From Polytrichum commune (Eukaryota; Streptophyta; Polytrichopsida; Polytrichales; Polytrichaceae), in assembly GCA_950295325.1 (NCBI GenBank), contig OX485807.1, positions 11,683,001 through 11,747,000 on the forward strand: a stretch of DNA of 64,000 nucleotides, given 5' to 3'. This document shows, piece after piece, positions 51,280 through 63,070 of this stretch. Position numbers and translations under genes: made by a program. Numbering within the stretch: position 1 is the stretch's first letter; each line of letters begins with the position of its first letter. The notes beneath the pieces are model-generated. The model was not told the origin of the DNA, searched no databases, and saw only the letters and a program-made list of their open reading frames with translations.

Positions 51280-54200
51280 GTGCATAGGCCTACGTCAAAC
51301 TTCTTATCATTTATAGCTTACTCAGACAAGCTGTCAGCTTCTTTATGCTTTAGAAATCCTTTCTGGTCAACTGGCACCCGAAAGTATCAACAGCGACGAT
51401 ATCGAAAGAGTATTCTGTTGCCATCTCAGAAACATGCAATCAAGACATCACAGAAGCTCTGGAGAGTTACGTCTGGGCCAACAGCAAGTTTGGCTCAAAG
51501 TAGCCAAACGGTAGTTGCTTCGGAGACTATTTTGTCATTCAGCTACATACCACCAGCTCTGAATCCTGAGGATGGGGATGGGGATGGGGGTGGGGATGGG
51601 GACGGGGACGGCGGAATGCCTCATAATAGTTCCACTAGTGTTGTTGATGTGCGAGAGTTGAAGCGGCGAGAGAGAATAGCACTTGCTAATAAAGGCAAGG
51701 TGCCATGGAACAAAGGGAGACAACATTCACCTGGTATGTTTTTTCTGCACACTATTTAGGATGGGATAGGTATAAATCCAGTGCACTGTAGCATCTTACT
51801 GTCTTATTGGTGGACATCATTGAAGTCTGGTCAAGGTTTGGTTTTGTTCAACAAGTGCATGACGGGTGGCTGGAAGAATTGTAATTTCTTGTGGGAGAGG
51901 AGATACTGATTAGCCAGGTTCTATACGTTTTGTGAAACTTGCAGAAACAATTGCGAAGATTAGGGAGCGGACAAAGAAGGCAATGCTCAATCCAAAAGTG
52001 AGACACACGGTCTATGCTTGCACCTCATTTTAAGAAGCATTCCCTTGCTGCTTGCAACCTTTATATTTCTGATGCATTCGTAAAATGCATATTTATTTGC
52101 AGCTGGCCTCAGCATCATCATCTCAGAAGCAATTAATGACATCCTTTACTGGTGGTTGTTTGGGGTTAGGTCCGGGAGAAACTGAGGAATTTTGGTAAAA
52201 ACCAGAGGTAAAAAAACCTGAGTGTGTGTACAACCCTGTTTGCATTTTGATGCATACTGCTTGTTTCGAAGGGATGGCCCTGCCTCCTGTACAAAAGCGT
52301 GAGGTGGGATCATCATGAGCAGATCTTGTACCTTTCATAGCATCATTTGAAGGCTCCTGCCAGTGACACCATTTGCTTCCTTGTGCAGCGTTGAGACAAA
52401 GGCCAAAATCCGTGAGAAAATGGTAGGAGTGTGGGAGTCAAAGAAGTTGATTAAGAGAGCACAAGATACAATGTTTAAAGAATGGAAGGAGCTGGTTGCC
52501 AATGCTGCAAGGGTGGGCGACTCAGATGATGAAGAACATGAATGGAGCACTTATAGCAAATTATTGACTCAGTTGAGGCGAGATGTTTCTGATGCTACAA
52601 GGCGAGCAAAGCAAGTGGTGGTAGACCGACGAAAGGCCAACACACAAGCACGAAAAGCTGTGGGTGTTTCTGAAGCTCACCGTAAGGCGATCTCAGATGC
52701 CATCAAAGCCAAGTGGGAAGATCCGGTATGGAATTCAAAGCTCAAAACCTTTCACTTGTGTATTCTTGGAAATTTTTGGAAATTTCCTGTGGTAGGAATT
52801 AAATGTGCCAAACGCACCTTGAACACCTGGTCCTTACATCATTATCATATTCATCATGTGCCTATACAAGTTACAATGACATGTTCCTTAAGCTGCTAAC
52901 AATCTTTACGCACCTTGCCCAACTATTTGGGCTATCTGAGCACCCGAGGAATGCTTCCACATGCTTTATAAGGTGCAGAGAGTTCACTGTACTGGCGTCA
53001 CCAAGTTTTCTTTAAATAGTTGATGAAAGGTGGAGACAAGTAGTTGATCGATAGAAACAGAGACAAGGGTAAAAGGTTATCAAATATGGCATTTGTCAAT
53101 GCTTCCTCAACACCATGGGCTACCCTGGTCATGTGAAAAGTGCTGAATGAGCCTGACATGTGGAGATGAATGATATTTTGGAACCATTGCAGGAGTACCG
53201 AGCACGAGTTTTTGCTGGGATGCAGAAAATTGACCCAGCCACAAGGATTCGGTCAACACAAAAGAATATGCAAAAGAAAACAGCGACACCCAAACAGAAA
53301 GCCTTAGATTTGGATGATGAGGAGGTTGTTGCTGCTGCTGAAGAGGTGCCTGTTCCTGTTCCAGTTGAGAAGAGGAAAGTGTCAGTAGCACCAGCAGTGA
53401 TAGATGAAGATTTTATTGCCGAAGTTCTTGCGGAGGAGGTTACGGCAAAATCTCGAAGTGAGAGTGCCACAGCAGCCCGAATTAAAGGTCCACAAAAGGT
53501 GACACTGGTTAGACTGGAGGATAATAGTTTCGGTGTCGCAGGTGACAAGGAGGAACCTGTTACTGAGAGCCAAATTGTTCAACTGAAGGATGTCACTTTG
53601 CCAGTGAAGGGAGAGACTGTGCAGGCAGATTCCACTCAATCGATAAGTGTGGGTGAGAAAAATGTGGAGAAGACTGTAATGCAGCCCTCCCAAGTGTCAT
53701 ATAGGGACCCTCTTGTGCATGAGAAGCTACAAAAGATTAAACAGCTACGGGAAGGGCGTCTGGAGGTTGAGGCGAAACGCAAAGAAGCTGCAAACCGAGC
53801 ACGGTGAGTATCTTCACACATCTGTGCTATATCGCACTTCTCTTTCATTTTTTTTCATGACCTGTGTCTTGTGCTCTTCAGAGAGTTTATCAACATAATA
53901 AATCAATACATATTTACCCTGTAGAGCAAAACCTCAGCCCTTTCATAACCATAAGAGCAGCAGGGTGTGCCCAATATCTGTCTTGATGTTGCACCGGCTT
54001 TGTGTGTCAAGGAAATGTAGTTTTACTTCTCCGCTGCCCAGTTGGAAGCATTCATGCAAGACAAGAGAGTCCTAAGTACTAGTGCCAATCCTTGTCATTT
54101 TTTAGAGCGTTAGGATTGCAATTGTTATGTGTTGTTTGTAATGCAATGATGTGATCACATATGTTTCCGTTAAAGGTGTCATTTCTCGTCAGCATTCGTT

Positions 54201-55466
54201 TACTCTTGGACCCGCTTGTGGGAATTCTCTTCTGCTTAGATCAGGTCAGGTCAAAAAGAGATAGGAAATCTGATGAAACATCTTGGGAAATTCTTTTGTC
54301 GTGGTCTTGTCTATGAGGTATTCTTAATGGTGGCTGAAGACCTTAACCAGGTCCCTTGAACTCCAAGGTTAACCCACCCTAAAGCTGGGATAGTGCTCAG
54401 ATGGGTGACCTTTCTAGCACATAATTTCCGGTGCACCCTATCACTATGGTCCACTCAATCATAGTGGGAGTATCTGGGTGAAGTGGATATTTTCAACCAA
54501 CCATGTGGGAACTTGAGGGCTTGCCTTTGGGTTGTAGATAGGTGCAGATCCACCTGTCCCCACCTGTTCAGGGTGTCCACCTTTGAAACAAGGCAGAAGT
54601 CTTTGAGGGCCTGTCTTGTGATGCCTGTCTCAGGATTACATTAAGACTTCAACCACCTTGAAGGCGAAGCAACACCATAATCCATACTGGTGGCAACACC
54701 AAAGTCAACTCGCCTCTTTCTTAGGATTTTTTTATTTTATTTATCTAATTTTAAGGTTGTGTGAACTAAATTGATTAAATGACATTTGTGTACTAGGATG
54801 CTGATCGCGGACGCAGAGAGAGCAGCAAATGCTCTTGAAAGAGCTGCGAAAACCGACAAAGCCACCATGGCTACATTGATTGAGACCCGACGGCTCATTG
54901 CAGAGGCCACAAGGTCCATGCAAGCCGCTGAAAGGGGTCAGACTCCAGATGGAGACGCAAACACAGATTTAAGTGAACCGAAACATATGGCGTCCTTACA
55001 GACGTCACCACGTCCAAAAAGCTCTGACCTCAAGGAGGACGAAGAAATATCCGCTTTGTCAATTGGTAGTGACTTTCACAGGCGGGTTTGGACTAGCAGC
55101 GATGACATGGTGGAGTGCCCGCACCCGATTCCACTTCGAGTCAGTGACTTGCGGTCTGGTAACCTGGAGCTGCGCATGAGTGAGTTAAAGGTAAAAGTTC
55201 AGAACGTGAGAAGTGGGTCTGTAGGAGGTTTGGTCTCAAGTCTCCCTGATTTGAGCAGAAACACAAAACCCACATTCGAAGCATCCACTGGCAATCAAGA
55301 ACATGATCAGACCAGCAAAGCAGAACCTTACTCAAGAGTAGTAGAGGAGAGCCTGCAGAGCAAGGATGGACAAGGGTTTCCGCTACACAGTAGCAGTAGT
55401 AGCAGCGGCAAGAAGAAGTGGGTTCGAGGGCGCCTAGTTAGCACTGAGGAGGAGAACAGGACTTGA
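51280..55466 (+). CDS. NUMOD3-domain protein, six exons
   Basis: Plant protein of unknown function with NUMOD3 (nuclease-associated modular domain 3) motifs, short helical DNA-binding repeats first known from GIY-YIG and homing nucleases. No nuclease domain is visible. Exons: 51280-51733, 51945-51997, 52170-52207, 52389-52725, 53193-53803, 54797-55466; all GT-AG, joining to 720 codons. The first motif is assembled from exons 1-4 (KGKVPWNKGRQHSP, ETIAKIRERTKKAMLNPK, REKLRNFG, ETKAKIREKM). The second spans the exon 4/5 junction (AHRKAISDAIKAKWEDP then EYRARVFAGM, residues ~280-305). An acidic Gly-Asp run (residues ~100-110) lies before the motifs and an Ala/Glu-rich helical stretch (LERAAKTDKATMATLIETRR) in the last exon. 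The N-terminus is Ser/Arg-rich and could be a plastid or mitochondrial presequence. The start is uncertain: an acceptor-like AG at 51288-51289 would allow an upstream first exon. Confidence 0.8.
54328..54441 (+). repeat. 5S rRNA-derived element inside an intron
   Basis: About 112 bp align along most of the 120-nt plant 5S rRNA. Visible matches are GAACTCCAAGGTTAA (5S GAACTCC-AAGTTAA, including box A), GGGATAGTGCTCAGATGGGTGACC (the intermediate element/box C region ending GGATGGGTGACC) and GGTGCACCC at the 3' end. The order and spacing are conserved. It sits in the last intron of the NUMOD3 gene, followed by about 300 bp of unassigned sequence. It is either part of a Cassandra-type TRIM LTR (which carries 5S sequence), a 5S-derived SINE, or a lone 5S pseudogene. 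Confidence 0.7.
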
Positions 55467-56216
55467 CTTATTTGGTGATGAAAGCTATCACCCATTGTAC
55501 AATCGATTGGGATATGAAACCATTGGTCGGATGATTCTTGCAGTCTCATCGTCTAAGATGAATAATTTTATTTTGGAATGCAGCAGCAGGTTAGTTGCAA
55601 ATGTATTGAGGCATTGGACAGGAAATATATTGTGAAAGGGTTGCTTCTCCACTCTTTCGTTCCATCACATGCTCGTGGTGGATGAGAAGATTTGAGGTAT
55701 GAGGATTTCAGTGTGTTTCTGTCAAGTTCCAGGTCATATCTACATAAACAGCATAAACAGGTTTTCTAAAGACATTGCAGAAGGTTGACCCTTAGAGATT
55801 TGGGGCTATCTATTGAAAATTGAGATGGACTTGAGATGAAGAATTGTCAATAGGCAACTGTTGTTTACAACATTAGACAAGTTGTTCCACACCATTGGAA
55901 GAGTACATCCATTTGCTTTAATGCTAAATTTCAGCATCTTGATGAACCAAATAACCTTGTAGAATAAGATTTTGATTTGCCACAAAGTCATAGCCAGGTA
56001 TTGGTTAATGATACCGTGTCCTAGTGCTGAAAGTTAACAGTGTAATACAATTTGAAAGACACATAGAGTACAATCATATGTAAGGAGTGCTTGCTAAAAA
56101 TACTTCTAGATATTGCATATAATTGTATGTGGGTTTCCTTCATGTACCTATCCATATTTGCACCTTAATTTCAACTTTTTTTTCATTCAATCATTCAATC
56201 AGAGAATCTGAGTAGA
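55467..56216. other. 3' region of the NUMOD3 gene and intergenic DNA
   Basis: No further coding sequence. An A/T-rich AATAATTTTATTTT stretch (about 55561-55574) could serve as a polyadenylation region. Confidence 0.4.
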
Positions 56217-56640
56217 TGAACAAGACAACGGTAGAACCGTGAGGCTCTGTCCTTTGCTATGAAAGACTACAATTGTAGTTGATTACTTTGCTCATGCCAA
56301 TCCATGGTTATTCACTATACCAAGCCTTTCTTGGATTTTGTGCACCTTCTTCTCAAATACAGGTCAAGGATTGAAGTTACTCATTTATCACCCAATTTAA
56401 AAAATAATAATAATCAAGAACTGCCAAAATAACTATAGTTAACTAGGTTTCTTTCAATGAAGCAGTTATATATATATATATATATATATAAACTATAGAT
56501 AACATCCACATTAAATACAGTGGACCAAAAATAACAAGAACACGTAACGTCCAAGTGTGAACACAAAGTGGTTAGGAAATTTGCTCTTGAAACAAAGAAG
56601 TTGATGCATAGTCTCTGTCCTACAGACAGAGCCAAGAAAG
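56217..56640. repeat. Dispersed repeat, copy 2
   Basis: Partner of 16230-16655 in the same orientation. It contains a TA microsatellite (about 56466-56490) absent from copy 1, which has only ATATATATA there. Confidence 0.75.
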
Positions 56641-57984
56641 CTACTTCAACAAGGGTTATAATTCTAAGAAATAACCAAGGATAAAGTTTTTAACAAAAAA
56701 AATTGTCAATACGCTCTCCAAAGCACCAATGTATGTACAAACCTCTCAAATCACAAAATTCTACTCTTGAAATTCAATGGAGTGTATTTTGACCAATTTA
56801 GAGGACTATGACCTCTGATAAAATTATAATGTTCACTAAGGCATTATTCACTCCAAGTGCCAACTTGTGGTGATTTATCTTAAACCCTAATGCCAAAAGT
56901 TTAGTGGGTCCTACTCAAATCAAAGGTGTATCATAGAATATGAATAGAGTTTATACAAACAAGGAAGTTGCAAAGGGTGCATTTGAAACCACATCTGTAT
57001 AGGAGGAATTGTATCTTCATCATTCATCTCTATGAAATCATTCTGGAACATTTTCCTTTACAAAAATATTCAAAGAGGAATTGAAGTACTTAAGCTTTGC
57101 TTTGATTGTCATAATCACTTGGTTTATTATTTGGTTCGACCTTCAATGACTTCACCATACTTAATGACTTTGAATATTTCTATAGAAATTAGAAATGATA
57201 TATGCATGTGATCTCAATGTTGGTGTGTTTGTAATGTAATTACTTTGAGACAAAAATTTAATATTTGTCCCAAGTTAGGTGAGGGACTATGTGCTCAGAC
57301 TTGTATCCATCATAGATGTTTGCACATCGCATGAGGTTGTGGAGAGATTTAAGGTAAGGGAGCCTAAACATACAATTTCTCATCATTTTTGGTGTAACTG
57401 AAATTCTTAGATCCATTCTTAACATGACAACTTCCAAGTAAGATTACAGATACGTGTTCATGACCAATTTCTCACCTAAGAGCAGAAAGGTTATTATTAT
57501 AACTCATCACAATGATCCATCCATGAAGACAAGATATCATCCATATTCATTAGAGGGATATATGGCAATGATCGTATATGAGAATGGACTCCAAACACGT
57601 CTCGCTGTAAGATTTGAATATATGACCATAGAAGCATTCTTGGGACCCCTTGTGAAGCGGCCCTGAGAATTGTGCAGGCACTGTTTCAATATCCACACTT
57701 CAACTATACACTACAATATTGATGATTACTAGTACTACGTGTGAAGAGTATGTCGTAAGGTCTATTGAAGGGAATTTCGACTCCAGACATTTCTGGTCAT
57801 CGGATGGGCTTGGAAATTGTCTCATCTGTGTAGTAGCTGTGAACTACCAGGATTATATTTTCAAATTTTGGACCAAAAGCAAAGATGTCAAATCTTCAAG
57901 ATGATAATGTGCAATTTTTTTAATGACCATAGAAGCATTTTTTAATGTGTTCATGAAAACTTGGGACCCGTCTAAACCGGCCCT
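56641..57984. other. Intergenic DNA with a short direct duplication
   Basis: GACCATAGAAGCATT followed by TTGGGACCC and CGGCCCT occurs at about 57624-57666 and again, with an insertion, at about 57924-57984. The second copy abuts the inverted-repeat element at 57985. No gene supported. Confidence 0.5.
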
Positions 57985-58337
57985 CACTGGGATAACATTA
58001 CCCAACCCAATACTCTTAACTCCGTCGCGGAGTTCGATGCGGCTCCGATGCGGCTCCGGGGAGGTTCGGATGCCAGCTCCGGTGGGTTCGGGTGGGTTGG
58101 GGCAAAAATTGCCCCCTATTTTTTTGATTGGGTGGGGCCTTACTTGAACTCACAAGGGGCCTCCTAGAGTAATTTGGGACCGTAGAACCCAAATTCAGCA
58201 AAAAAAAACCAAAAAAAGTCATCAAGGGGCCAAAACGGGGAGGGCCAGAAAAATGGACCCACTGGAGCTGGCATATGAAACTCCCCGGAGCCGCATCGGA
58301 GCCGCATCGAGGTTGGGTAATGTTAGGGCCCTCAGTG
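57985..58337. mobile_element. GC-rich inverted-repeat transposon (MITE)
   Basis: The outer ends are CACTGGGATAACATTACCC on the left and, reverse-complemented, CACTGAGGGCCCTAACATT on the right, continuing into CCCAACC. Inside, 58034-58063 and 58281-58310 are perfect 30-bp inverted copies, each containing two GATGCGGCTCC units, and similarity extends to about 58 bp per arm. CACTG/CAGTG termini with subterminal repeats recall CACTA elements. The 3-bp flanks (CCT and CCC) match at only two of three positions, so the superfamily is unproven. A related end (GGCCCTAACATTACC) occurs at about 63080. Confidence 0.7.
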
Positions 58338-59003
58338 CCCTCATACTAGAATCTACTGGGTTTTGAGGGTATTTTGCATTCATACCATAATCGAGTTCCG
58401 GGCCATGTAGGACCACTTGTCAATCACTCGGCGGCTTTCATGGCATTCATGATCTGTTGGCAAGTTACACGATCACCGTTATCATGTCCACTACAAGATT
58501 ATAAAAGTGAAAGCGAGCGTGTCCAGGTGATGTCGTTTGATCATCAGCACATGGACGACACAGCCTGCTCTTATTCAAACCACTGAGAACTTTGAATACG
58601 GTTGTCAACACCAGGCGTGCGCACACAAGATAGGAGTATCCATAAATCTGAAGTTTCTTCACTGAGGTCTTTTAGTATTTGTCAAAGGCATTCACTGCAG
58701 GATCATTACCGTATCAACTATTTAATGTTGAGTCATGCTAAGGATGTATCTCATGTCCGAACCTAGGATGATATACTTGAATTCTCCTGTTTAAAGTCAT
58801 AACAAAGTTCAGGACGGCAAGACAAGACTTCAGATGCAGCTGCCATCACACAACATCAATCTCATCGCCACAGCAGTGCGAGAACTGCAATAAGGTTCCA
58901 TTGACTTCTCTGAAAATGGATGTATATGAACATTTGCTCAAAATCATTGACAAAACAATCTCTTCATTACAATACGGTTAATGTCTCATTTTACACGTCA
59001 ATT
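58338..59003. other. Intergenic DNA downstream of psaE
   Basis: No supported gene. This lies 3' of psaE on the minus strand and presumably includes its 3' UTR; no clear polyadenylation consensus was identified. Confidence 0.4.
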
Positions 59004-60229
59004 TCAGAGTTCCACAAGTTCGTCGGGGGCGTAGTTGTTTGTGGAAATACCGGCGTAGTTCACTTTGTCAAACCTCACCACCACAGGGTATCTAACTCCG
59101 GCGACCTGTCCCATCACGACATGCAGAGCTTAGCGAAGAGAAACCTTCAACTCTATCACTACTAGTGAGCCGTGAAAGAAAGAGTGTTCATATCACAAAA
59201 AACCTGGGGCAGGGAAATGGCAATGTCAGCTCATACTCTCAGCAGATAGAGAATTTTGAGCAAATCACCAGATACTGCGCCGAAATTGGTAACAAACATT
59301 GCTTGTCTCAAAATTCTCCATCGCTTCAGCTTCTTCTATGCACGAAGAACGCTCATCGAAATATGCTATCTCTCTGCAGCTTTCCCTCGCTGAAATGGCG
59401 CACGACAAGAATGAAGGAGATCACAGAAGAGACTATCGTGCTGTATGAAAGACTTGTTCTCGACATCGCTGCTGCACTACGAGAAGACTACAGGTGCCGA
59501 ATGCAGTCCACTGATTACTTAGCCTTCGTACTCAAGACAATGTAGTGACATAAAAGACCAGAATTGTAGAGCCAGGGTAGGTATTTACAAATTCATCATG
59601 CAGAGACCGAATTCAAAGACCGTCAGAAAGAGGGAGAAAGGCAAAGAGGAAGAGAAAGAGCTATCTCTTTCTTTGGCCTTCCATAGCTAGAACGGCTAAT
59701 GAACAAGGATGGAAGAATTCACACAAGAGATCCATGCTGTATTAGAGACTCAAGGTCGACATCGACGCCACACTACGAAGAGACTACAAATGCAGAATGC
59801 ACTAAATTGATTACATGGCCTTCGTACACACAGACATCGTACACTAGGCGATGGATTAACACAGGAGACCAGAATTTTGGAGCAAGGGCAGTAAACAGAG
59901 ACTGAATTCAAAACCGTGAGAGAAAGAGCGGTCACCTGGTCGACGGCGACGACCTTGCCGGTGTCATTGTACCAGTAGCTCTCGCGCCTCAGGATCTTGA
60001 CGGTGGAGCCCCTCTTAGGTCCCACGGGAGCAGGCTTGGCCTTCTCCTCCACTGCAGCTGGTGCGGCGGCCTCGTCCTCAGCTCTGATTGACAGCCTCAC
60101 AACATTCCTGGCGGGGGCGATTCTGCACTCCACCTTGGTGGAGAAGAAGCTGCTCTTCACGGAGCCAACGACGCCGGAGGTCGATGCGAGCGCCGCGGAG
60201 CAGGAGGTAGCTGCAGCTGCGGCCGCCAT
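59004..60229 (-). CDS. psaE: Photosystem I reaction centre subunit IV (PsaE), two exons
   Basis: PsaE is a small stromal subunit of photosystem I that, with PsaC and PsaD, forms the ferredoxin docking site and supports cyclic electron flow. Exon 1 is 59936-60229 and exon 2 is 59004-59105; the 830-bp GT-AG intron is phase 0. The 131-codon product has an Ala/Ser-rich chloroplast presequence (about 50 residues, ending near [10 protein letters not shown]), an Ala/Pro/Glu-rich linker, and the conserved core [28 protein letters not shown], then [19 protein letters not shown] and [11 protein letters not shown]. This is the whole SH3-like PsaE fold. Exon 2 lies outside the long open frame and was found by reading for the RYPVVVRF block. 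The start at [10 protein letters not shown] is preferred over an in-frame ATG at 60481 because the upstream extension looks like untranslated leader. Confidence 0.95.
59411..59931. repeat. Diverged tandem duplication in the psaE intron
   Basis: Copy 1 (59411-59635) and copy 2 (59709-59931) are offset by about 298 bp. Shared blocks include GACATCG, GCACTACGA/ACACTACGA, GACTACA, GCAGAATGCA/CCGAATGCAG, TGATTAC, CCTTCGTAC, GACCAGAATT and GAATTCAAA. Read on the plus strand (antisense to psaE), both copies give similar peptides around a DI..A.LR.DY.CRM core. Confidence 0.7.
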
Positions 60230-63070
60230 TGCTGCAGGAACGGCAGGGGGAGAAGGAGAGGAAGGGGGAAGGGACGGAAAGGAAGGCGATGAGAGGAGAG
60301 GAGATGAGAAGGGAGAGAGAGCTTGGGGTTTTCTGGTGATGGCGTTGCCGGACTGTGCTGCAAATGGATAACGGAGCTCAGGCACAGCCAAGAGGGAGGG
60401 AGACGCTGCCCGGGGAGAAACTTTGGCGCCGGGCAGATAAGCGGGCGGGCGTGTGGAGATCGCGCGTGAGAAAGGGGCCAATTGGGAGGAAGCAGAATAT
60501 TTGTATGGTGCCCTTTGGATGAGGTTGCAAAGGCTTCAGGCCGCGTTTGCATTGGACATCTACACTAACTTAACACCTTAACCCGTAAATGCCTGGGCGA
60601 CCACAAAGTGCCCGATTTCTCTAGTCAAAGGGCCAATTGGTCAATTTTCAAATCTTTCTTGGAAATACTTCTTCTACAAGATGTTTAAGTTAGGTTATGA
60701 ATGTTATCCACGAAATTATCTTAGGTCAAAACCAGATCACAAAACTTATAACTTTATTCAATTCATTCATATAGCAACCACAATTGTAATTTGGTACCGT
60801 GGTAGTAAACATTCAAAATAATGTGGAATGTCGATAATGTAGCGCAGGGCAACCTAATTGCACATATCAGTTTGTTTTGAAGTAGACATTGACATTGGAT
60901 GTCATGTAATCTCCAATGTGCCAATTACGCTTCAGACAATTTTTCAAACTGCATCGTCAATTTTACAAGTGACAATTCATGGTGATGGAGATGAGTACAG
61001 TTGGGTTTGAAGTTTGAAAGGGAAGTTGGGAAGTCCTTAGGAAGGCACATTAAAGGTTAGGGCATTGGTTGCCAAGGATTTAGAGGTAGCAAGGAAGGAG
61101 GTTGAGAAAGGTGGTTCTTCTTTCAACGATATGGCATCTTTCGTTTCCGTCATGTGTAAGAAGGCTCAACTGTAATCTCATTGTCAAAGTACATTTCAAT
61201 ATGAGCATTGAGTGTTTTCCCACCCTTTGCAAAGCACAAGGTGGCTTAGGGTCTTTCCTCCAATTCATCTTTATGGCAGTCAATGGATAGGAAACTCTAG
61301 GTATCACTTTGGCAATGTTTAATTTAGACTTGAATTCATAGAAATGCCTCATTGAACTTTAAACCACTTGTTATGTGAGGATGATGGATGGTAACAGACT
61401 CAGTAGTTGTGGTAATAAGGTGACTCGGGGGTTGCTCAACGTAGCCGTATCAACCCATGAGGGTATACAAAAAGGATATTTATTGACCTAGACCTAACAT
61501 GCATAGGATGTGGGTATTCTTTAACTAGTTATGTTAATATAACTAGGTTATTGTGAGTTTCAAATAAGTTGCAAGTTAACATATAGGGCCTCTAGGATCA
61601 TTATAAGAATTGGATGGATCAAAAAAATTGAAATGTACACTACTTTGTAATGTAGGCCCATATTTTTATGATCCAACATCTGTATATGTGAATTAGGGAT
61701 TAAATAAATGATTAGATAATATACAAACATGAATTTATTATTTGGATGTGCATTTTTTGTGTATTCTTGTTTTTAACCACAATCATTTTCTATATTAAGG
61801 GTCTTTCATAATGACTAATGCATGGTAGTTTGAGTTTCATATAAGCAAGGATTTGTGTGTTCAGTGCTCTCATTCAAATTGTGGCATTCAATGTTTGGTT
61901 TGCTTGGGTTTGTATTAATTTCACCTAATAAGCACCTCCGTAGACAAAGTTCATAATTCCAAATAAGCTTCGTAACTCATCTATTATGCATTATTATTTT
62001 TCTTTAGTTGCAGTCTCTATAGGTACTCTATTATGATTTTCTTTGTTCTCTGCTACCAAGACACACATGCCATGTTGGACAACCACAATATGGTCTCAAA
62101 ACCCAATGTACTTGAAGATTTGATTGGGTTGTATAGTGGTTTATGAGCAAAAACTATGATATTAAAACCCAACTTGCATTTGGACTTGGCATGGGACCTA
62201 AGATTGAAATTCCTTTCTCACACCAAGTTTTTTTCTTCTTTAAGTTTAGACCCACATTATCTCTAGGAAAAATGGTGCCACCCAAAAGTTCCCCCACTTT
62301 GTTATGCCTAGTAGTACCTTTGCCCAAGGTACAAACAAAAGGGTCAAGTTTCATGGAGCGAACTAGGCACCATGGTTCAAAATGCTTGTTTGACTTCATG
62401 ATGTGACTATCAAGGTTCATTGAAGGCTTAAAGTCTTAACACCCCCCCCCCCTTGCTTAGGACATAAAGGTCCCAAATAATGACATTTGTTGTTACCATG
62501 AAATGAAGAATTTTGATTGGAGGATAACTTAGAGGTTAAACAAAAAGTCAACGAACCATATTGTATGAATAGGGAAAAATGACAAGAAAGTGCACATTGC
62601 ACACATTCTCACCCTTCATGGAAACGTACCAAGAGTTTGTGAGGGCATGGATTTTATTTTTTTATTTATTTTTATTTTTTGGGGGGGGGTGTTGCATGAT
62701 GGAAGGGAGCATTTGTAGGCATACAAAAATGCTTGCCACCCCCTCCCATGGAGTTGACCCTAAGTTCATCATGCAATGGAGGTCCTTGAGGTCGAGGGCT
62801 ACCGGGCCACCCATAAAAATGGCATCAATGAATGGCCTAATAAACCCTTCATGGACATGGACCCCCACCTCCATCTTATATGGCACCATTTAAAAAAAAA
62901 ACCATTAGTCCTAACTTAAGATTACTCAAATGGAGGGTTTACATTAGAGTCCGAACCCAAGGAGTCCAGTGTCCACAAAATTTGATTTAACCCAACTTTT
63001 GGACTTAAGTGGTCTATAATGTATCATTATTGAATGTTGGTGTTTGACCTCATTGATGGATTGAAAATGA
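60230..63070. other. psaE upstream region and intergenic DNA
   Basis: 60230 to about 60540 is GC- and CT-rich and is the likely psaE leader and promoter; a GATAAG (I-box-like) word lies at 60435-60440. From about 60.6 kb the sequence is AT-rich. Minus-strand open frames at 61080-61352 and 62154-62420 are well formed but match no family I recognise and may be retroelement debris. Poly-C (about 62442-62452) and T/G runs (about 62653-62690) occur. Confidence 0.4.

Noticed and set aside
59936-60481. Longer PsaE reading frame starting at the in-frame ATG at 60481
   Set aside because: The extra 84 residues are Pro/Ser-rich with no family match, and the typical plastid presequence starts at 60229.
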